This document shows positions 48,721 to 62,290 of a DNA stretch of 64,000 nt, piece by piece. A program made the translations under genes and the position numbers. A model generated the notes under the pieces. The model did no database searches and was not told where the DNA came from. It was given only the letters and a program-made list of their open reading frames with translations. The stretch comes from Saururus chinensis (taxonomy: Eukaryota; Streptophyta; Magnoliopsida; Piperales; Saururaceae). Every line of letters starts with the position of its first letter. The first letter of the stretch is position 1. The DNA lies in the NCBI GenBank assembly GCA_035235625.1, contig CP141144.1, positions 18,473,014-18,537,013 on the forward strand, written 5' to 3'.

Positions 48721-49223
48721 AGTGGTGCATCTACTAATTGATGTTCAACCATGATGATGGGAGAAGTAGTGGTAAATGTAGTAGAAGTGGAGGCATTTGG
48801 TGGGAGAGTGTGTAGGGATGTAGGTCAAGGGCAACTTAGCTCTCCTAGGTGTCTACTCGGGCTCAGGGTCAAAGGGTGCTAGTAAGGGGAGCAAGGGCGA
48901 CGAACATGTAGACACTACAAACACACCACACAATGTGAAACGTAAAAAGGGAAAGAATAAGCAAAAACTAACTAAAGGATAAAAATAAAGAAAGAGAAAG
49001 ATTTTGCAAACCGTAGAGAAGAACATGTTTGCCAATGTCCACTTGTGGCCACAAGTGTAGAGAGCACGGTCCTCAACTCAACCTATAAGATCAAATTAAA
49101 AGGAAGTAAGCAACTAAGAATTATCCTAAAAACTAAACTAGACTGAAACTAAAGTAACTAGAATTATCCTACAACTAATTTATTAACAAATGAACACTAT
49201 CACTGGCAACAACGCCAAAAACT
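48721..49223 (-). mobile_element. gypsy 5' untranslated interior and primer-binding site relic
   Basis: Minus strand at about 49219-49200 reads TTTTTGGCGTTGTTGCCAGT, close to the TTTTTGGCGCCGTTGCCGGG that follows the 5' LTR of Tat/Athila-type elements and pairs with a tRNA-Asp 3' end. This marks the junction between the 5' LTR (right) and the interior (left), fixing the element's orientation. Confidence 0.7.
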
Positions 49224-50636
49224 TGTTCGTTTATAATTAAACCTTTTGTAAGTGTACAAGATAATTGTACTATAATAAGTATTTAAAGGTTGTCAAACTT
49301 CAGGGATGGATGAATTAGTTACTAAATCTAAGTGAAAAATTTGTTAATTAAAAGCTAAAAAGAACTTAATAAGCAAAAGAAGTAACCAACTAAATTAAAA
49401 GGAAGAGATCAATATGATTTAAATTACTTAGGAAATCAAATCCACTAGAGAACCATAACGATTTCATAACCTTTAATTTAATTCTAGTGTAAATATGAAT
49501 AAGTATTCTCAGCTATAAGCTAAAATTATTTCAAAAAGACTCATTAATTAAATTCATGGCATGAACTATTTTAAACAATAGTACAAATCATTTACACTAA
49601 ATTAACTATAGGTTTAACTTTTCTAATCTTAGTATAACTCATCCAATTCATTAATTCTATGAACATTAAAATTATTACATGACCATTTTATTTAAATCAC
49701 AGAAATTAGAATCAATATAAATATCAAAACCACATCAATCAATTATCTACAAAATAATAAATTAACATAGAATTTAATAAATATGAAAAACTCTTTCATT
49801 AAAAAGGAAATCCTTGTCATATAATTATCATTATTTACAACTGAGATTTAAATTAAAAAGAAAAAAAACTAAAATTTATCTATAATTTCATCAACTCCTG
49901 AGGGAAAGAAAAATCTAGTCTTCCATTGTAGAAGAAAACTCTTTAATCTCCATTAAAAGCTTTGAATAATCTTCCATCTTCTTTTCTTCAGAAAATCTAC
50001 TATTATTCATCAATTTCAAGTTAAATATGTCTTTATAAAGGCATAAGAATCATAGGAGGAAGTTTAATATGAAAGGGACTCAAAACCACCTTAGAATAGG
50101 AAATTGCGCATTAGCCCATTCAAATGCCCTGCATGCTCGTCTGAATGCATATGCCATTTCTATAATTTGGATAGTTCTGTTCGTTTTCATATCTAGTTTC
50201 TGTTCAGAAAGCCAAGCCTATTCACTAGACAATCCATATTCTTGTCCAGTTTTCTACTATATTCATTAAACTCTCTCTTCACGTCCATATTAATTTCTAA
50301 CTTGTTTGTAACTCCAAAAAATTGTCCAAATCATTTTAAAGCATGTTAAGAATATTTTGAATTATTTCAAACAATGTCCAAATACTTCGATAAGCATACT
50401 TTACCTACAAAACATAAATACTTCACATCCTAGACATGTAGAATATAATTAAAATCCCAACTTAATTCAAATACATGCTTAACTACTAATAACTCCTAAA
50501 TTAATTAATAATTAAACTAAAATATCAATATCTATCTTAATCTAAATAAACTATAATTTATCCTAAATTAACTTACTATATACTAGCAAGTAAGGTAAAA
50601 AGGCATATAAAATAGATATATATTAAATACTTATCA
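49224..50636 (-). mobile_element. 5' LTR of the Tat/Athila-like gypsy element
   Basis: On the minus strand it would start TGATAAGTATTTAATAT at 50636 and end near AACGAACA (49224) or at CACTTACA (49247), just before the PBS relic. A minus-strand TATAAAG lies near 50028, giving U3 of about 600 bases. It is AT-rich throughout. The frame 50069-50269 has no family resemblance. The right end directly abuts a Sirevirus-type LTR. Confidence 0.55.
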
Positions 50637-51489
50637 TTAACCTGAATGATCAATCGTTTGGCTAATGGATCAATCAATGCTTGAAAAATAGATTATAGTA
50701 ACTTTATCAATATATTTATTGGAAAAAGGATCGATCAATTGAGTGTCTAAATTCAAATAGAACAAAGAGCAATCTATTGCTCTAGTTGAAGTAAAACTAG
50801 AATGAATTTCTTTCCAACAAGTAGACTAAAGCACTAGTTGACTTAAAAAACCATTTAAGGGCTATATTGTGACAAATTAAAGAAAGGGGAAGCAAAACTT
50901 TAGAGAGGAAAGAGTGTTTTGTATGCTTAAGGTTCTTCCCTAATTTACCTTATACAAATTGAGAAAAAAATTCATGAGAGGTGAGTGTTTTGTTTCATAA
51001 ACTCTTTATGAAAGAAAGTTGAATAATTAGACACATCACAAATATAATACAAAGGTGCTGAAGATGCTAATTCATATAAGGATTTTGAAGATGTTTCAAT
51101 AACAATTAAGGAGGGCTTTCACTGGAGGAGTGCTTTGGAGAAGATAAAGATCAAGGATGAAGGGAAAAACATCACATGGGAGACTTGGTGGCTAATACTT
51201 CATCTATAGGGGGTTAGTCAATTAAGATTTGAAAATAAAATGCTAGTATTTTAAAATTTCCGGTTAGTCATTTAGAACTGTCTATATCATATTTACAATC
51301 CAGTATTATTACATTAAGATTTAAAATATAATATTTTAAATACCGCGTTAGTGGTTAAACAATTAATTCTTGTATTTGAAATATAGCGTTAGTTAAAAAT
51401 CTTAGGATTGTGACTTAATAGGATTTTGTTGGAAACTTATATCATATAAGTGAGATTTTACAATACCACCTCTATAAGTGTTATTATAA

Positions 51490-52480
<991 letters not shown>

Positions 52481-52990
52481 TCGTATTTTTTCAAATTATG
52501 GATTAGTAAAATTTTAAAATTGTAGATAAAAAAATTTTAGGAGTTAATTATTTTGAAATCAAGAGCTCAAATTCTGGGATTCTAGTAATACAAGATTTGG
52601 GTATCCAAATATTTTAAAATTTGGTAGTTCAAATCAAAGAATTTAGATTATATTCTAAAATCTCATATTTTAAATTTAGTATTTAAAATTTTGATTTGAC
52701 TAACCCCCTATTAGAGAACAGAGACTTATAGTTTGGATAGAGGTTGGTAGTATTGAGTCTTATAAGATTTTATTCTACAGTTCATTATTGAGGAATGGCT
52801 ATCCATGGTTTTTTTCTTATTTGGGTTTCTACGTAAATCATTGTGTTAATTGTGGTTTGTTGTATGCTTGATAGTTGTTTTGATTGCTTGTTAGATTAGT
52901 TTGCACAACTCATTCTTGCCTTTCTAAGGTATTTGGTCTAGAAGCATTATGATGATTTGCTAAGTTTAGATAGATATTGAACTCCTTGAA

Positions 52991-53998
52991 AAAACCTGAT
53001 TGGATATCTAAATTGAACCTGAATAGCTATCAAGGTTAGGTTTCCATTTTATGTGGTCCAATCTGACCAGACTTGATTAAGGCTATAAATATTAAATTTA
53101 TATATTCTTTTTAGTATTTTGATAATAACTCTCAAAATGTCTGATAGGTAAGAGATAAAACCAAATAATTATTTAAAATCATCTACTTTTTCATAATCAA
53201 ATATGTTTTTAAAATAAATGTAAAAATATTTAAAAAAATTCTATGCTTGTTGGTATATTTGGATAAGTTCAAGTTTGGGTTACCATTTGTGAAATGGTAT
53301 TGGGTTTTGTAAAACTCAACCCAAACTCGACATGACAACATCTCTAGAGAGGTTGTTATGAATAGTAAGATAAGGAGTGGGTTGTAGGTAATGTTGTGGT
53401 TGAATCAATTTTATCATTAACAAGGAAACCATGATTGGACAAAAAAGGGACTTAATGTAGCATTGCCTAAGAAGGGAATGGTAATTGTGATGGGGTTGTA
53501 AAAACGGTCAAGTTGGCCATGACTCTAATTTTAAAAGGGCTTGATCAAGATCCAACCCTATGAATTAAAAGGCTGAACATGCAAACCATAACCCTATTTG
53601 TGTCAGGTTAGATTGGGTTTGCGGGTTATACAAATAACAAAAGACTACTTCAATAATCCCATATCTTTCATATTTTTAACAAACTTTGAGTGCATTTCTT
53701 TTGAGTTGGGAGACATTAACAACCTCAAACATGAAAAATATACGTTTTAATCTAAAATAGAGTAGAGCCTTAACTACTTTGAGAAAAAAGTCAATTTATA
53801 TCGACATAATTAATTTTAACACTCTCTTGGTATGTGGACTGTAAAAAAGAGCATGGACACTAGATCTTAGCATTTATATTTTGGCGATGGAGGAAGACCA
53901 ATTAATAGATGATAAGAAAATATTATCACAAATAAGGGTGGTGTAGAAAATAGGAAAGTGACATGTTAGATAAATGGGTAATTACCCTACCTGACCCT
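52991..53998. other. AT-rich intergenic DNA
   Basis: No gene or element terminus could be read. Confidence 0.4.
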
Positions 53999-54242
53999 TA
54001 TATTTACTAGTCCAATTGCATATGCAAATGCATGTGCTAAACACAATATTTTTATATGTGATAAGAAATAAATATTGACAACATGGACAAGGGAAATAAC
54101 AATACTAGTAATTGTAAAAATATATTTACTAGTCCAATTGCATATGCAAATGCATGTGCTAAACACAATTTTTTTATATGTGATAAGAAATAAATATTGA
54201 CAACATGGACAAGGGAAATAACAATCCTAGTAATTGTAAAAA
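53999..54242. repeat. 122-bp tandem duplication
   Basis: 53999-54120 is repeated at 54121-54242 with only three or so differences (for example AATATTTTT/AATTTTTTT and ACTAGTAATT/CCTAGTAATT). Each copy contains ATTGCATATGCAAATGCATG, a near-palindromic stretch. The low divergence implies a recent event. Confidence 0.93.
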
Positions 54243-54439
54243 AATTATAATAATTATGAGCCATTAGAAAAAACACTCTAATATGAGTGTTATCTTTGAA
54301 TAACAATTATGATCCACTATCGAACAATGCAAGTATAGATGTCTCTCTCTTAATTAATTAGGACTTTTAAGTTACTTACCTTTCTTTTATAAGTTGTTTG
54401 GAAACTAATATGTGGTATCTCTCTTATAAAGTGCCATCT

Positions 54440-54740
54440 CATTTTAAATTAGGACTTTAAATTTAATCCAACTTAGGTTTACTTATAAAACTTATGAGAT
54501 ATGCAACAATAGTAAGTTAGGACTTTTAATTAAATTTTTACATACAACTTAGAAATGTGCAACCATAGTAATTTAGGAATCTATTTTAGGAATTTTAATT
54601 AGACTTTTAATTAAATTTTTACATACAACTTAGAAATGTGCAACCATAGTAATTTAGGAATCTAGTTTAGGAATTTTAGTTAAGTTTCTATATAAAACTT
54701 GAACATATTAGAACTATTAACTAATTTTCTATATAAAAAG
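54440..54740. repeat. 81-bp tandem duplication within a degenerate array
   Basis: 54521-54601 recurs at 54602-54682 (GACTTTTAATTAAATTTTTA..CATACAACTTAGAAATGTGC) almost unchanged. Weaker copies of the same unit flank it on both sides (AGGACTTTAAATTTAATCC.. from about 54452, and AGTTTCTATATAAAACTTGA from about 54685). Confidence 0.88.
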
Positions 54741-55149
54741 TAGTGGCATGTACTCAAGGACTTTCAAGAAGCTTGAACAAGGCTAACATAGTTATTTAGT
54801 ACTTTCATTATGATGTTTGTAACTTTTATATAAAATTTAGAGATAGAGTAGTATAGTAATTTAAAATTTTGTTGAAATTTTAAACATACTGTAAACTCCA
54901 AAATATAAAGATAATTTAAGTTTTTGAAAAAAATCTTTATCCCCCTTTTTACTTTAATAGTAAAAAAGATATAAATTTTTTTTATGACTTTAACTTTTAT
55001 ATTTTAAGGTCTATTTGTTTAGTCTAATTCATACCTAAATTAAATAAATTACTAAAAAACCAATTTTTAAGTGACTTTTTAGTACATTTGTTTTAAAACT
55101 GAATTCGGCTACTTAAATTAGTCGTCCAATCAAATCTACGTTCATAACT

Positions 55150-55568
55150 TACAGTAAACGGTCAGATCCGTTTCGTCCACTTAGTATTACCCGAATACCT
55201 AAAACCCGACCCCGACCCCGACCCGACTTCTTACCTCGTCCCATCTCCGCTTCTCTCTTATCTCGTCTCCTCTCCCGACCCCAGCCGCAGCCGGCAGCCG
55301 CCTCCTCCGACTCTGGCCTCTCCTTCCTATTATTCCCTCCCCCACGAACCAGACGCGTAGGGCCAGCTGCAGCAACCATTTCCTGGAGGCTGTTTTCAAG
55401 TTCCCCTTTCCCACGTACCAGACGCCAGCAATCTCTCAGAGGCCAGTGGCGGCGACCATTTCCTGGCGACGATTCTCCAGAGACTCTTCAATCACCAGTG
55501 ACAATCTCCGATTCTTCACAACTCGCCATTCCCCATCCAGACGCCCTCCGCCCAGAGCCCCAAATAGG
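55150..55568 (+). other. GC/CT-rich leader-like block (first candidate exon)
   Basis: The abrupt shift from AT-rich DNA to CT/GC-rich sequence with (CCCCGA)n, CTCGTCTCCTCTCCCGA and CCAGCCGCAGCC, ending CCCCAAATAG|GTAAATT, looks like a transcribed 5' leader with a splice donor. No convincing coding frame runs on the plus strand; minus-strand frames are composition artefacts. Confidence 0.4.
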
Positions 55569-57359
55569 TAAATTATTTCGTGCTCTTGCTTGCCAATTTT
55601 GAACCTTTCACTTGTCATGCAATCAATGATGCATAAAAGTAACAATTTTCTTTTGGTAATCGGTGATTCTCAGTGTATAGGTGTTTCTGTTTATAAGTTT
55701 TTTTTTAATACTAACAATGTTTTGCATGAATCATATACCTGGGCATTTTTGTGTCTTAAATTTTTATGTATTTTCTTGTACACAGATGTCCATATGTTTG
55801 GCCTTTTTGCTTTTAGTTTTTTATATGAAATTTTTTGAAAATATTGTGTTGCTCAGTTTGGATTTTCTTTGTAATGGGTCTTATGACCTGTGTTCTTTTT
55901 GTTGGTTGATGCCCAGGAAGCACGGATACGCCCCCAGCCCCATATCTGTATTCTAGCTCCGATATTAATTTTTTCTAGGCTGTGTGAGAGGTGGATGCTG
56001 TTTAGGCTGAAATTTAGGAGTGAGTTAGTAATACGCTGAACCGGATAGGAGCTTTTTGTATTATCGCATTTGAACTGAAATGCCTGCAAGGCATGGAAAT
56101 GAGAGTAATAATGGAAGATTTGGGATTAATGGTATGGGCTTTTCAATTTCTCGAGAAAAAGTTCACCAAAAGTATTATGCAGTTAAGCAAGCTGCATTGC
56201 ACTATATAATCTCATTTTCCTTGTATTACAATATTGTAAGGCTGGTTTGTATCTGTTTCAAACTTTTAATAGCAGATGAACTGGAAACTGTTGACTAAAT
56301 CTCATGGTGATGACCATTTTCTTTCTGTGTAATCTTTTCTGAATTATTGCTACTGTCAGTTCGTTTTCCAAATCACAGTTGCTGCCAACTAAAGCATTGG
56401 CTCTTTTCTTGTAATGATTACTCGGGATAATCGCTAGTGGTTTCTCCATCAACTAGCTGTAAACTATAAAATGGCACTTTTATAACTGAGTTTTCTTCGA
56501 TTCCCTTTTTTAAGGTGAAAGCTTCTTTACCACTGCAGAAGTGTGTATATATATACACACTCACATTCAACTTAAATCTGTTGGTGAAAGCCAAAAAAAT
56601 CTGAATCAATAGTAAGCTTTATCCAATTTGCTTCTTCAGAATATATATCTTAAATTTGTTTGGTACAACACGAAGCATATTTCGAAGATTATGTCATGTA
56701 TTGTGGCAATCTCGGCCTTTTGGATTGTCTTGCTGAAGACAACATTGGTTCCTGATAGTTAAATGTGGATGGTTTGTTTTCAGGTTTGTCCTAAAAGTTT
56801 AGTCTAGATTTATGCTTTTCTTGACCTGAGATGTTTTTAATAATCCTTTTTCTTTCACCCGCTTCCTGTATACTTGGTTGGGGCTTTGAATGGTTGTAAT
56901 TGTTTTAATACTTTTCCCAACATGCCCTAAAGAGGCCATCTTGCTGCAAAAGTTTAAACATTTTGTCACTTCTCTTTCCTTGTAAATTGCATTTGGCATT
57001 TATGTATCAGATATTGTAACTTTAATGCTTTCCTTGACCTGAGAGATTTTATTTGTCGTGAGTGTCAAGCACGAACACCACACTGATGTGGATGTGACTC
57101 AAGAAAATAGTTAATTCGAACTTTTTCTATATATATGATCTTTACTGCAATAAATTAGTACAGAATAAAAAATAGTTTATTTAAAATTTTTGAAAATTGA
57201 ATGCATTCAGATTTGGATTTGATTCAGATTCAGATTTGGATCTGATTCAGATTCAAATTCAGACTGAAATTCAGATGGTAAGCTTTTCAGAAATTTCAGA
57301 TGACTTTTCAGATTTAGATTTAGACGAAACAAATGAAACCTCACTGCCTCTGAAAACCT
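55569..57359 (+). other. Possible intron/intergenic sequence
   Basis: T-rich plus-strand composition typical of plant introns. It contains the palindrome GTGTGTATATATATACACAC at 56541-56560 and a degenerate (GATTCA)n microsatellite at about 57200-57320. No coding motif. Confidence 0.35.
57200..57320. repeat. Degenerate (GATTCA)n microsatellite
   Basis: Repeats of GATTCAGATT, GATTTGGAT and variants over about 120 bases, immediately upstream of the second leader-like block. Confidence 0.8.
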
Positions 57360-57687
57360 AAAACCTGATGCCAACCTTTGTCCCACTCTGCTCTTCTTTT
57401 ACCTCATCTCCTCTCCTGATCGCAGCCGCAGCCTGTTTCACTCCTCTGACCTTGGCCACTTCTTCCTGTCAGCCTCTGCTCCTCCCATCTGCTTTCCCTC
57501 TCTTCGTCTCCCTCGTCCCTCTCCTTTCACTGTTTTTACTGTTCCTGTTCCCCAAAATTGATTACCATCAATTTCTCAAGCCAAAAGACATCACAGAAGG
57601 TGTTGTGCTACGAAAGAGGGAAGAAGGGAAAAGCAGTTCAAAGTCTCTCTTGGCCTCTGAAATCTGAGCTCTTGGTGGTTAAAAGGT
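57360..57687 (+). other. Second leader-like block, related to 55150-55568
   Basis: ACCTCATCTCCTCTCCTGATCGCAGCCGCAGCC parallels the first block's CTCGTCTCCTCTCCCGACCCCAGCCGCAGCC, followed in both by a TCnGACnnTGGCC..TTCCT stretch. A 99-codon frame starts at 57368 (Leu/Ser/Pro-rich, then EGVVLRKREEGKSSSKSLL), of unknown meaning. A possible donor GTTAAAAG|GTGAGAG lies at 57686. Confidence 0.4.
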
Positions 57688-58458
57688 GAGAGTTTGGTTG
57701 AAGTTCTGACATGGGTTTTTTTGTTAGCTCTATTTTGAGCTCACGTATGGGACGTTGTTTGAGAAGAAATAGATCCTGGTTTCATCTGATTTTGGTGGTG
57801 AAAGGTGGGTGTATTTTGATTGGTTTAGTTGTTTCTGTTTCTGTTGAATGAAGTTTGAGAAGCTTGACCATTCTGTTCTACTTATTTGAGGATCTTCCGA
57901 TCTCTCTTGCCGTCCTGATTTTGATTTGGATCCGTCCCAAGGTCGGTCGCCGATGTTGGCCTTTTTATTTCGTTTTTGTGTTCATGATTTCGTGGCTTTT
58001 TTGTTTTCGGTGGTGTTTTGAGCAGACTGAACAGATCTGTTGTTAGAAATGGTTTGTGTTAGTTTTCCACTCTTTTACAGCAAATATAAGTAGGATTCAC
58101 TTTTTAATCATTGTCATAATTTAGATTGGTTGCATGAAGAACGAGATCTGCACAGATTCCGTTTCTGTATTGGACAGACTGGTCCCTAATGGAGACATGG
58201 TTCAAGTAGATGATAGATGATATTTATACAGTTCTCTAGTTATATTTTTTTCTCTAGATTGTAATTTTGTTTCATATGAAGCATGCTAGTAGTGGAGGTG
58301 ATTGGTGTTGATATTTATTGTAAGTTTGTGTGCGGTTTGATATTGTGAATTGAGTATTTCGCGAGAGTTGTTACCTGTTGTTTTTTGATAGGCCTATGCA
58401 GAAAGTTTGAGAAGTTTTTTCGGTAAAAGTTTAATGCGGTGTTCTATCTGTTTTTTGA

Positions 58459-58970
58459 CAGGAAGGTGGGCTCTTTAGCTGCGCTTCTATGCTTTATCTG
58501 CTGGGTCAGCATCAGCAGCAGCTCCGTTGCCAGTCGACTTGGGTACTCTGTTGCGTGGAAGGCTAGCATCCCCGGTGGGCGTTTCTCTATTAAGAATCTG
58601 ATCTGTGAGAGTTTTCGTTGGCATTGATTTTATCCTCTATACATATTGATTGCATGCATTCTTCTTTCATTGATTAATAGTAACTGCTCATAATTATGGT
58701 TTGCTAATCTTTGAACTGAATGTAGTTATCGTCCTCAGTTTAATCATGGCTGTTAAGTTAACTGGATTAACTCATTGTGTTTTATTGTTTTATTTCTGTG
58801 TTTTGTTCCTAATTGTGTTTTTTATTTTTATTTTTGTGATCAGGCTCAGTGAATCCAGCGATCTTGGAGAAGCAAATCTAATAGTGGGGGCTGCCGGCTT
58901 CTTTTACCCCGACTAACCCCTTTATCAGGCTGTCTTTTTCTCTTCCCCAAGGTGAGGACCCCGATAAGTC
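58459..58970 (+). other. Two possible spliced exons of a transcript
   Basis: TTTTTTGACAG| at 58458 and ATCT|GTGAGAG near 58602 bound one exon candidate; TTTGTGATCAG| near 58842 and CCCCAAG|GTGAGGA near 58952 bound a second. One frame joins them (..GGRFSIKNLICSVNPAILEK) but stops soon after and matches no family I recognise, so they may be untranslated exons of the gene that starts at 63866. Confidence 0.3.
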
Positions 58971-60500
58971 TTTTGCTGTTAATTGCTGCTGGGTATTTGT
59001 GTTTTCCCCCTTGTGTGGCCTGTGTAGTTGTTTTGATCTGTTGAAGTATCCTGCAAGGTTGTTCTGTGCTTGTTGTGCTGTCTGTATCTTGTTGGATTAG
59101 TTTGAGATTGACTCTTTTGCTGGAGTGTATTGAATCTTCTGTTTTGCTACCAATTCGTAGTTCCTGTGTTGTTTTTGATGAAAATTGAGTTTGTGAGATG
59201 ATTATAGTCTCTCTACTGTATGTCCTTTTTATGCTTCTATTTTTGACTAATCTTGTAGATACATTTAGGTTGCTGTGAATAGATCATTTATCTGCTTTTT
59301 TTGTGGTTTATTTTGATTCAGACTTTTTCTTCCTGCTCTTTTGTTAGTTTGTGGTTGGAGCTCTCCTTTCAGTGCTTTTTTTATGTACATTTTGGTGTTT
59401 TTTTCAATTAAAAATGTTCATAATTGAGGTCTGTCGGTGATTTCCATTTATTGGCAAAATTCTGTACTTTGATTTGTGTGTGGGGGGAAGAAAGGTCTTG
59501 CCTTTGCTGTTTCTGTCTGTGCTCTATTTCTGTTTTGCTGATTTGGGAAACATTTGGTGGATCTGTGTGGCCAATTGTTTATAATTCTATTCTGAATGTT
59601 TTTTTCCTGTTGCATCGTCTGGAAACCCTGAACATTATTGTCTAGCTTGAAGTAGCTGTTAGTGTTGGTAGATGCTGTATCTTGGAAAGCCATGAGTTGT
59701 AATTTTGTATTTTGATGCAGTCTTGTGATTTTGCCATTGGATTATCCGAACTTTGGGCTTTTATCCATTTTTGCCCTTCTGATGGGATTTTAGCATCTGG
59801 GTATGCTATATTTTTCTTCCTTTTTTGTCAGTTAGAATTATTCTTATTGCTTGTATATGTAACATTGTTTGGCGTTTTTATTTAAATTTCTGATTTGGTA
59901 TGCTTTTATCTGATTTCAAATTTGATCTGTTATTCTTCCTTATCGAATATGGTAAGTAAATTTAGATTACCAAAACCAATAATCAAGAAGATAAACCACA
60001 CTATCAGAAGCATAATGCTCAATAAGAATACCTTTATACAAAACAAAGGAAGTACCAAAAGCTAGATAAGTGATAAATACATCAAAATTGATAACAATAT
60101 CTGACATACCACACTAGATGAAAATTATAAAAAGCTATTTGAGACAGTCCTGCCACATGTGAAGAACAAGCCTTTTCTGAAAAGGCTGAAGAGGAGATAC
60201 AATTTCAGTTACTGAAAATGCATTGCAACCAAGTAAAAAAAAACATTGTGTGAAGTTGAGTTTGTCTTTATCAGCTTTTTCTTAGAACATCTAATTGCCG
60301 TGTTACATATATTTTTGTAAAAAATAGATTTTACATTAGTAATTCATCTATGCTTTTAAATACAATGACTTGAACTATATTGTTAAAAGCAAACGGATTT
60401 CCTTATACATACATTTTACACACCTATTCTCTTTCTCAAAAAAACTATAGATAAAACTACACTTTCTTTGGACTCTGTAGAGAAAAGAAGGGTCGGGAAG
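58971..60500. other. T-rich intron-like, then AT-rich sequence
   Basis: Plus-strand T-rich up to about 59940, then a change to A-rich composition. No gene, motif or repeat boundary was recognised. Confidence 0.3.
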
Positions 60501-60600
60501 AAGATACATTATGTTATCGAGAAGAGAAGTGCAGCTGAATATGTTTTCGACTGCAAATGAGTCGCAAACAAGTAGATTGGTAGCTCAAGAAATAGAAAAG

Positions 60601-60690
60601 GTGATGATAACGATGAAGAAGAAGAATGATGACAATGATGATGATGTTGACGATGACGATGATGATGATGTTGATGATCATGTTAAACAA
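60601..60690. repeat. (GAT)n-rich microsatellite
   Basis: GATGATGATGTTGACGATGACGATG.. over about 80 bases. The plus-strand 67-codon frame (60511-60714) translates it as an Asp/Lys-rich tail and is probably fortuitous. Confidence 0.85.
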
Positions 60691-60714
60691 GTCTCTGACC
60701 AAACAAGGTGTTAA

Positions 60715-62290
60715 GTAAGGCCCAAATTGACATGTTCTGATATCACAAATGAAATTTTTTTTTCATCAGGTAACTTTCACAACTCACCCATTCTTCTTCC
60801 ATCCCACAATGACAGATGGGTTTGAAGAAACACTCAACTTACGGAGTCTCAATTATTACCAAAAAAAAGTTGAAATAAGTTTCCATTGATGCAACCTTTT
60901 CTAAAAACTACCATCATTGTGACAAGATCATCGTGGACAATATCAAAGTCCATAGTCTCGGTATGTGTAATATGCTAAATGTTATGGGAAAAAGAAAAAT
61001 GGTCAGTGTGGCATTTTCTGAATGAAGGAGGGGTTAACTAGATAATATCAAGCTTGATGATTAAGCTGTGATGTAATTGAAAGAAATAGCCCTTCATATA
61101 TTTTTTCAATCACTTAAGGATAAATAACACAGTGGGTAGGCGGTTAGTAAAGGAACTCTACAAACTTGGCTTAAGTGCCAACCACTTGGGAACTTGAACC
61201 CATAACATGGAATTATGTCTCAATCCCATGACACTGTGTTGTAATAATAACAAAATTGGTCAAATAGTTACTATAAACCAAGTTGAAAACTGCAAGTGCA
61301 TATCATAATTTAAGAGCACTTGACCGTCACAATTGTACATAAACAAAAAGGCTTTCAACATCCAAACTACATTCATTACTAGTAAATGTTTTTTCAGCTT
61401 CTATGATGGATCTAGGGGACCTAACTGCACCATAAAAAACATAGCAAAAGATTTTAAAAGCTGAAAAAACATTTAGTAATGAGAGTAGATTGTCTTTTTG
61501 TAGCAAGCATTTTTTGTTTTGTACAACACTGATAGTAAGGTGCTATTACAATTTGACATGCAGTTACAATTTTATAATTGGTTTGTGATTGCTATTAGCC
61601 AGTTCTATTAGATCGATATTGGTATTGTTACAAGAAAAATGTGCCAAGAGATTGAGACATTGTTCCATGTCATGGGTTCAGCACCTCACGGCCCTCCACA
61701 TTGGTGGGTTCTTAAACCAAGTTTGTTGACTCCCTTCAGTAATTTCCTAACCAGTGTGCTTACCTATCCTCAAATAATAGAAAAAATGAAAGACTATTTC
61801 TTTCAATTGCATAGTAGATTAATTATCGAGTATGATATTATCTATTTACATGCCCCTTCGCTCCCTCAAAGAATGTCACACTTACCTTTTTTCTCAGTCC
61901 CATATTGTTTACCATATTGCACTTGCAAAGACCACTACTTTGATACCACATGCGTAGAGAATCATCAACTGAAAGATTAACTTAACCCCAAATGAAATGA
62001 CCCCTGAAATAAATCAACACAATTAAAAACTAATAAACAAGGGCCTGAACCACAAAATTTTAAAACGAGTTACCAAAACAGTTTAAGACATGCTTAATCA
62101 ATTCATAACTTACAATCAAGCATCATAAAACATATTTATAATTAAGACAGAGCAAACCATGGACAACTTGCTAAAAACATGAGCTTGCATATATTTAAAT
62201 TATAAATTTTAAGTTTTAAATATCTAATCTTATGGAAATGTACATCGAAATAAGCTGAGATATACATTCTTATAGTAATTATAGGATTAT
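60715..62290. other. AT-rich intergenic or intronic DNA
   Basis: The longest frame (61639-61980, 113 codons) has no recognisable family signature and biased composition. Nothing else supported. Confidence 0.35.

Noticed and set aside
60511-60714. Asp-rich 67-codon frame resembling an acidic protein
   Set aside because: Half of it is the (GAT)n microsatellite and there is no gene context.
61639-61980. 113-codon frame on the plus strand
   Set aside because: No recognisable domain, no conserved composition, isolated in AT-rich DNA; could not be supported as a gene.
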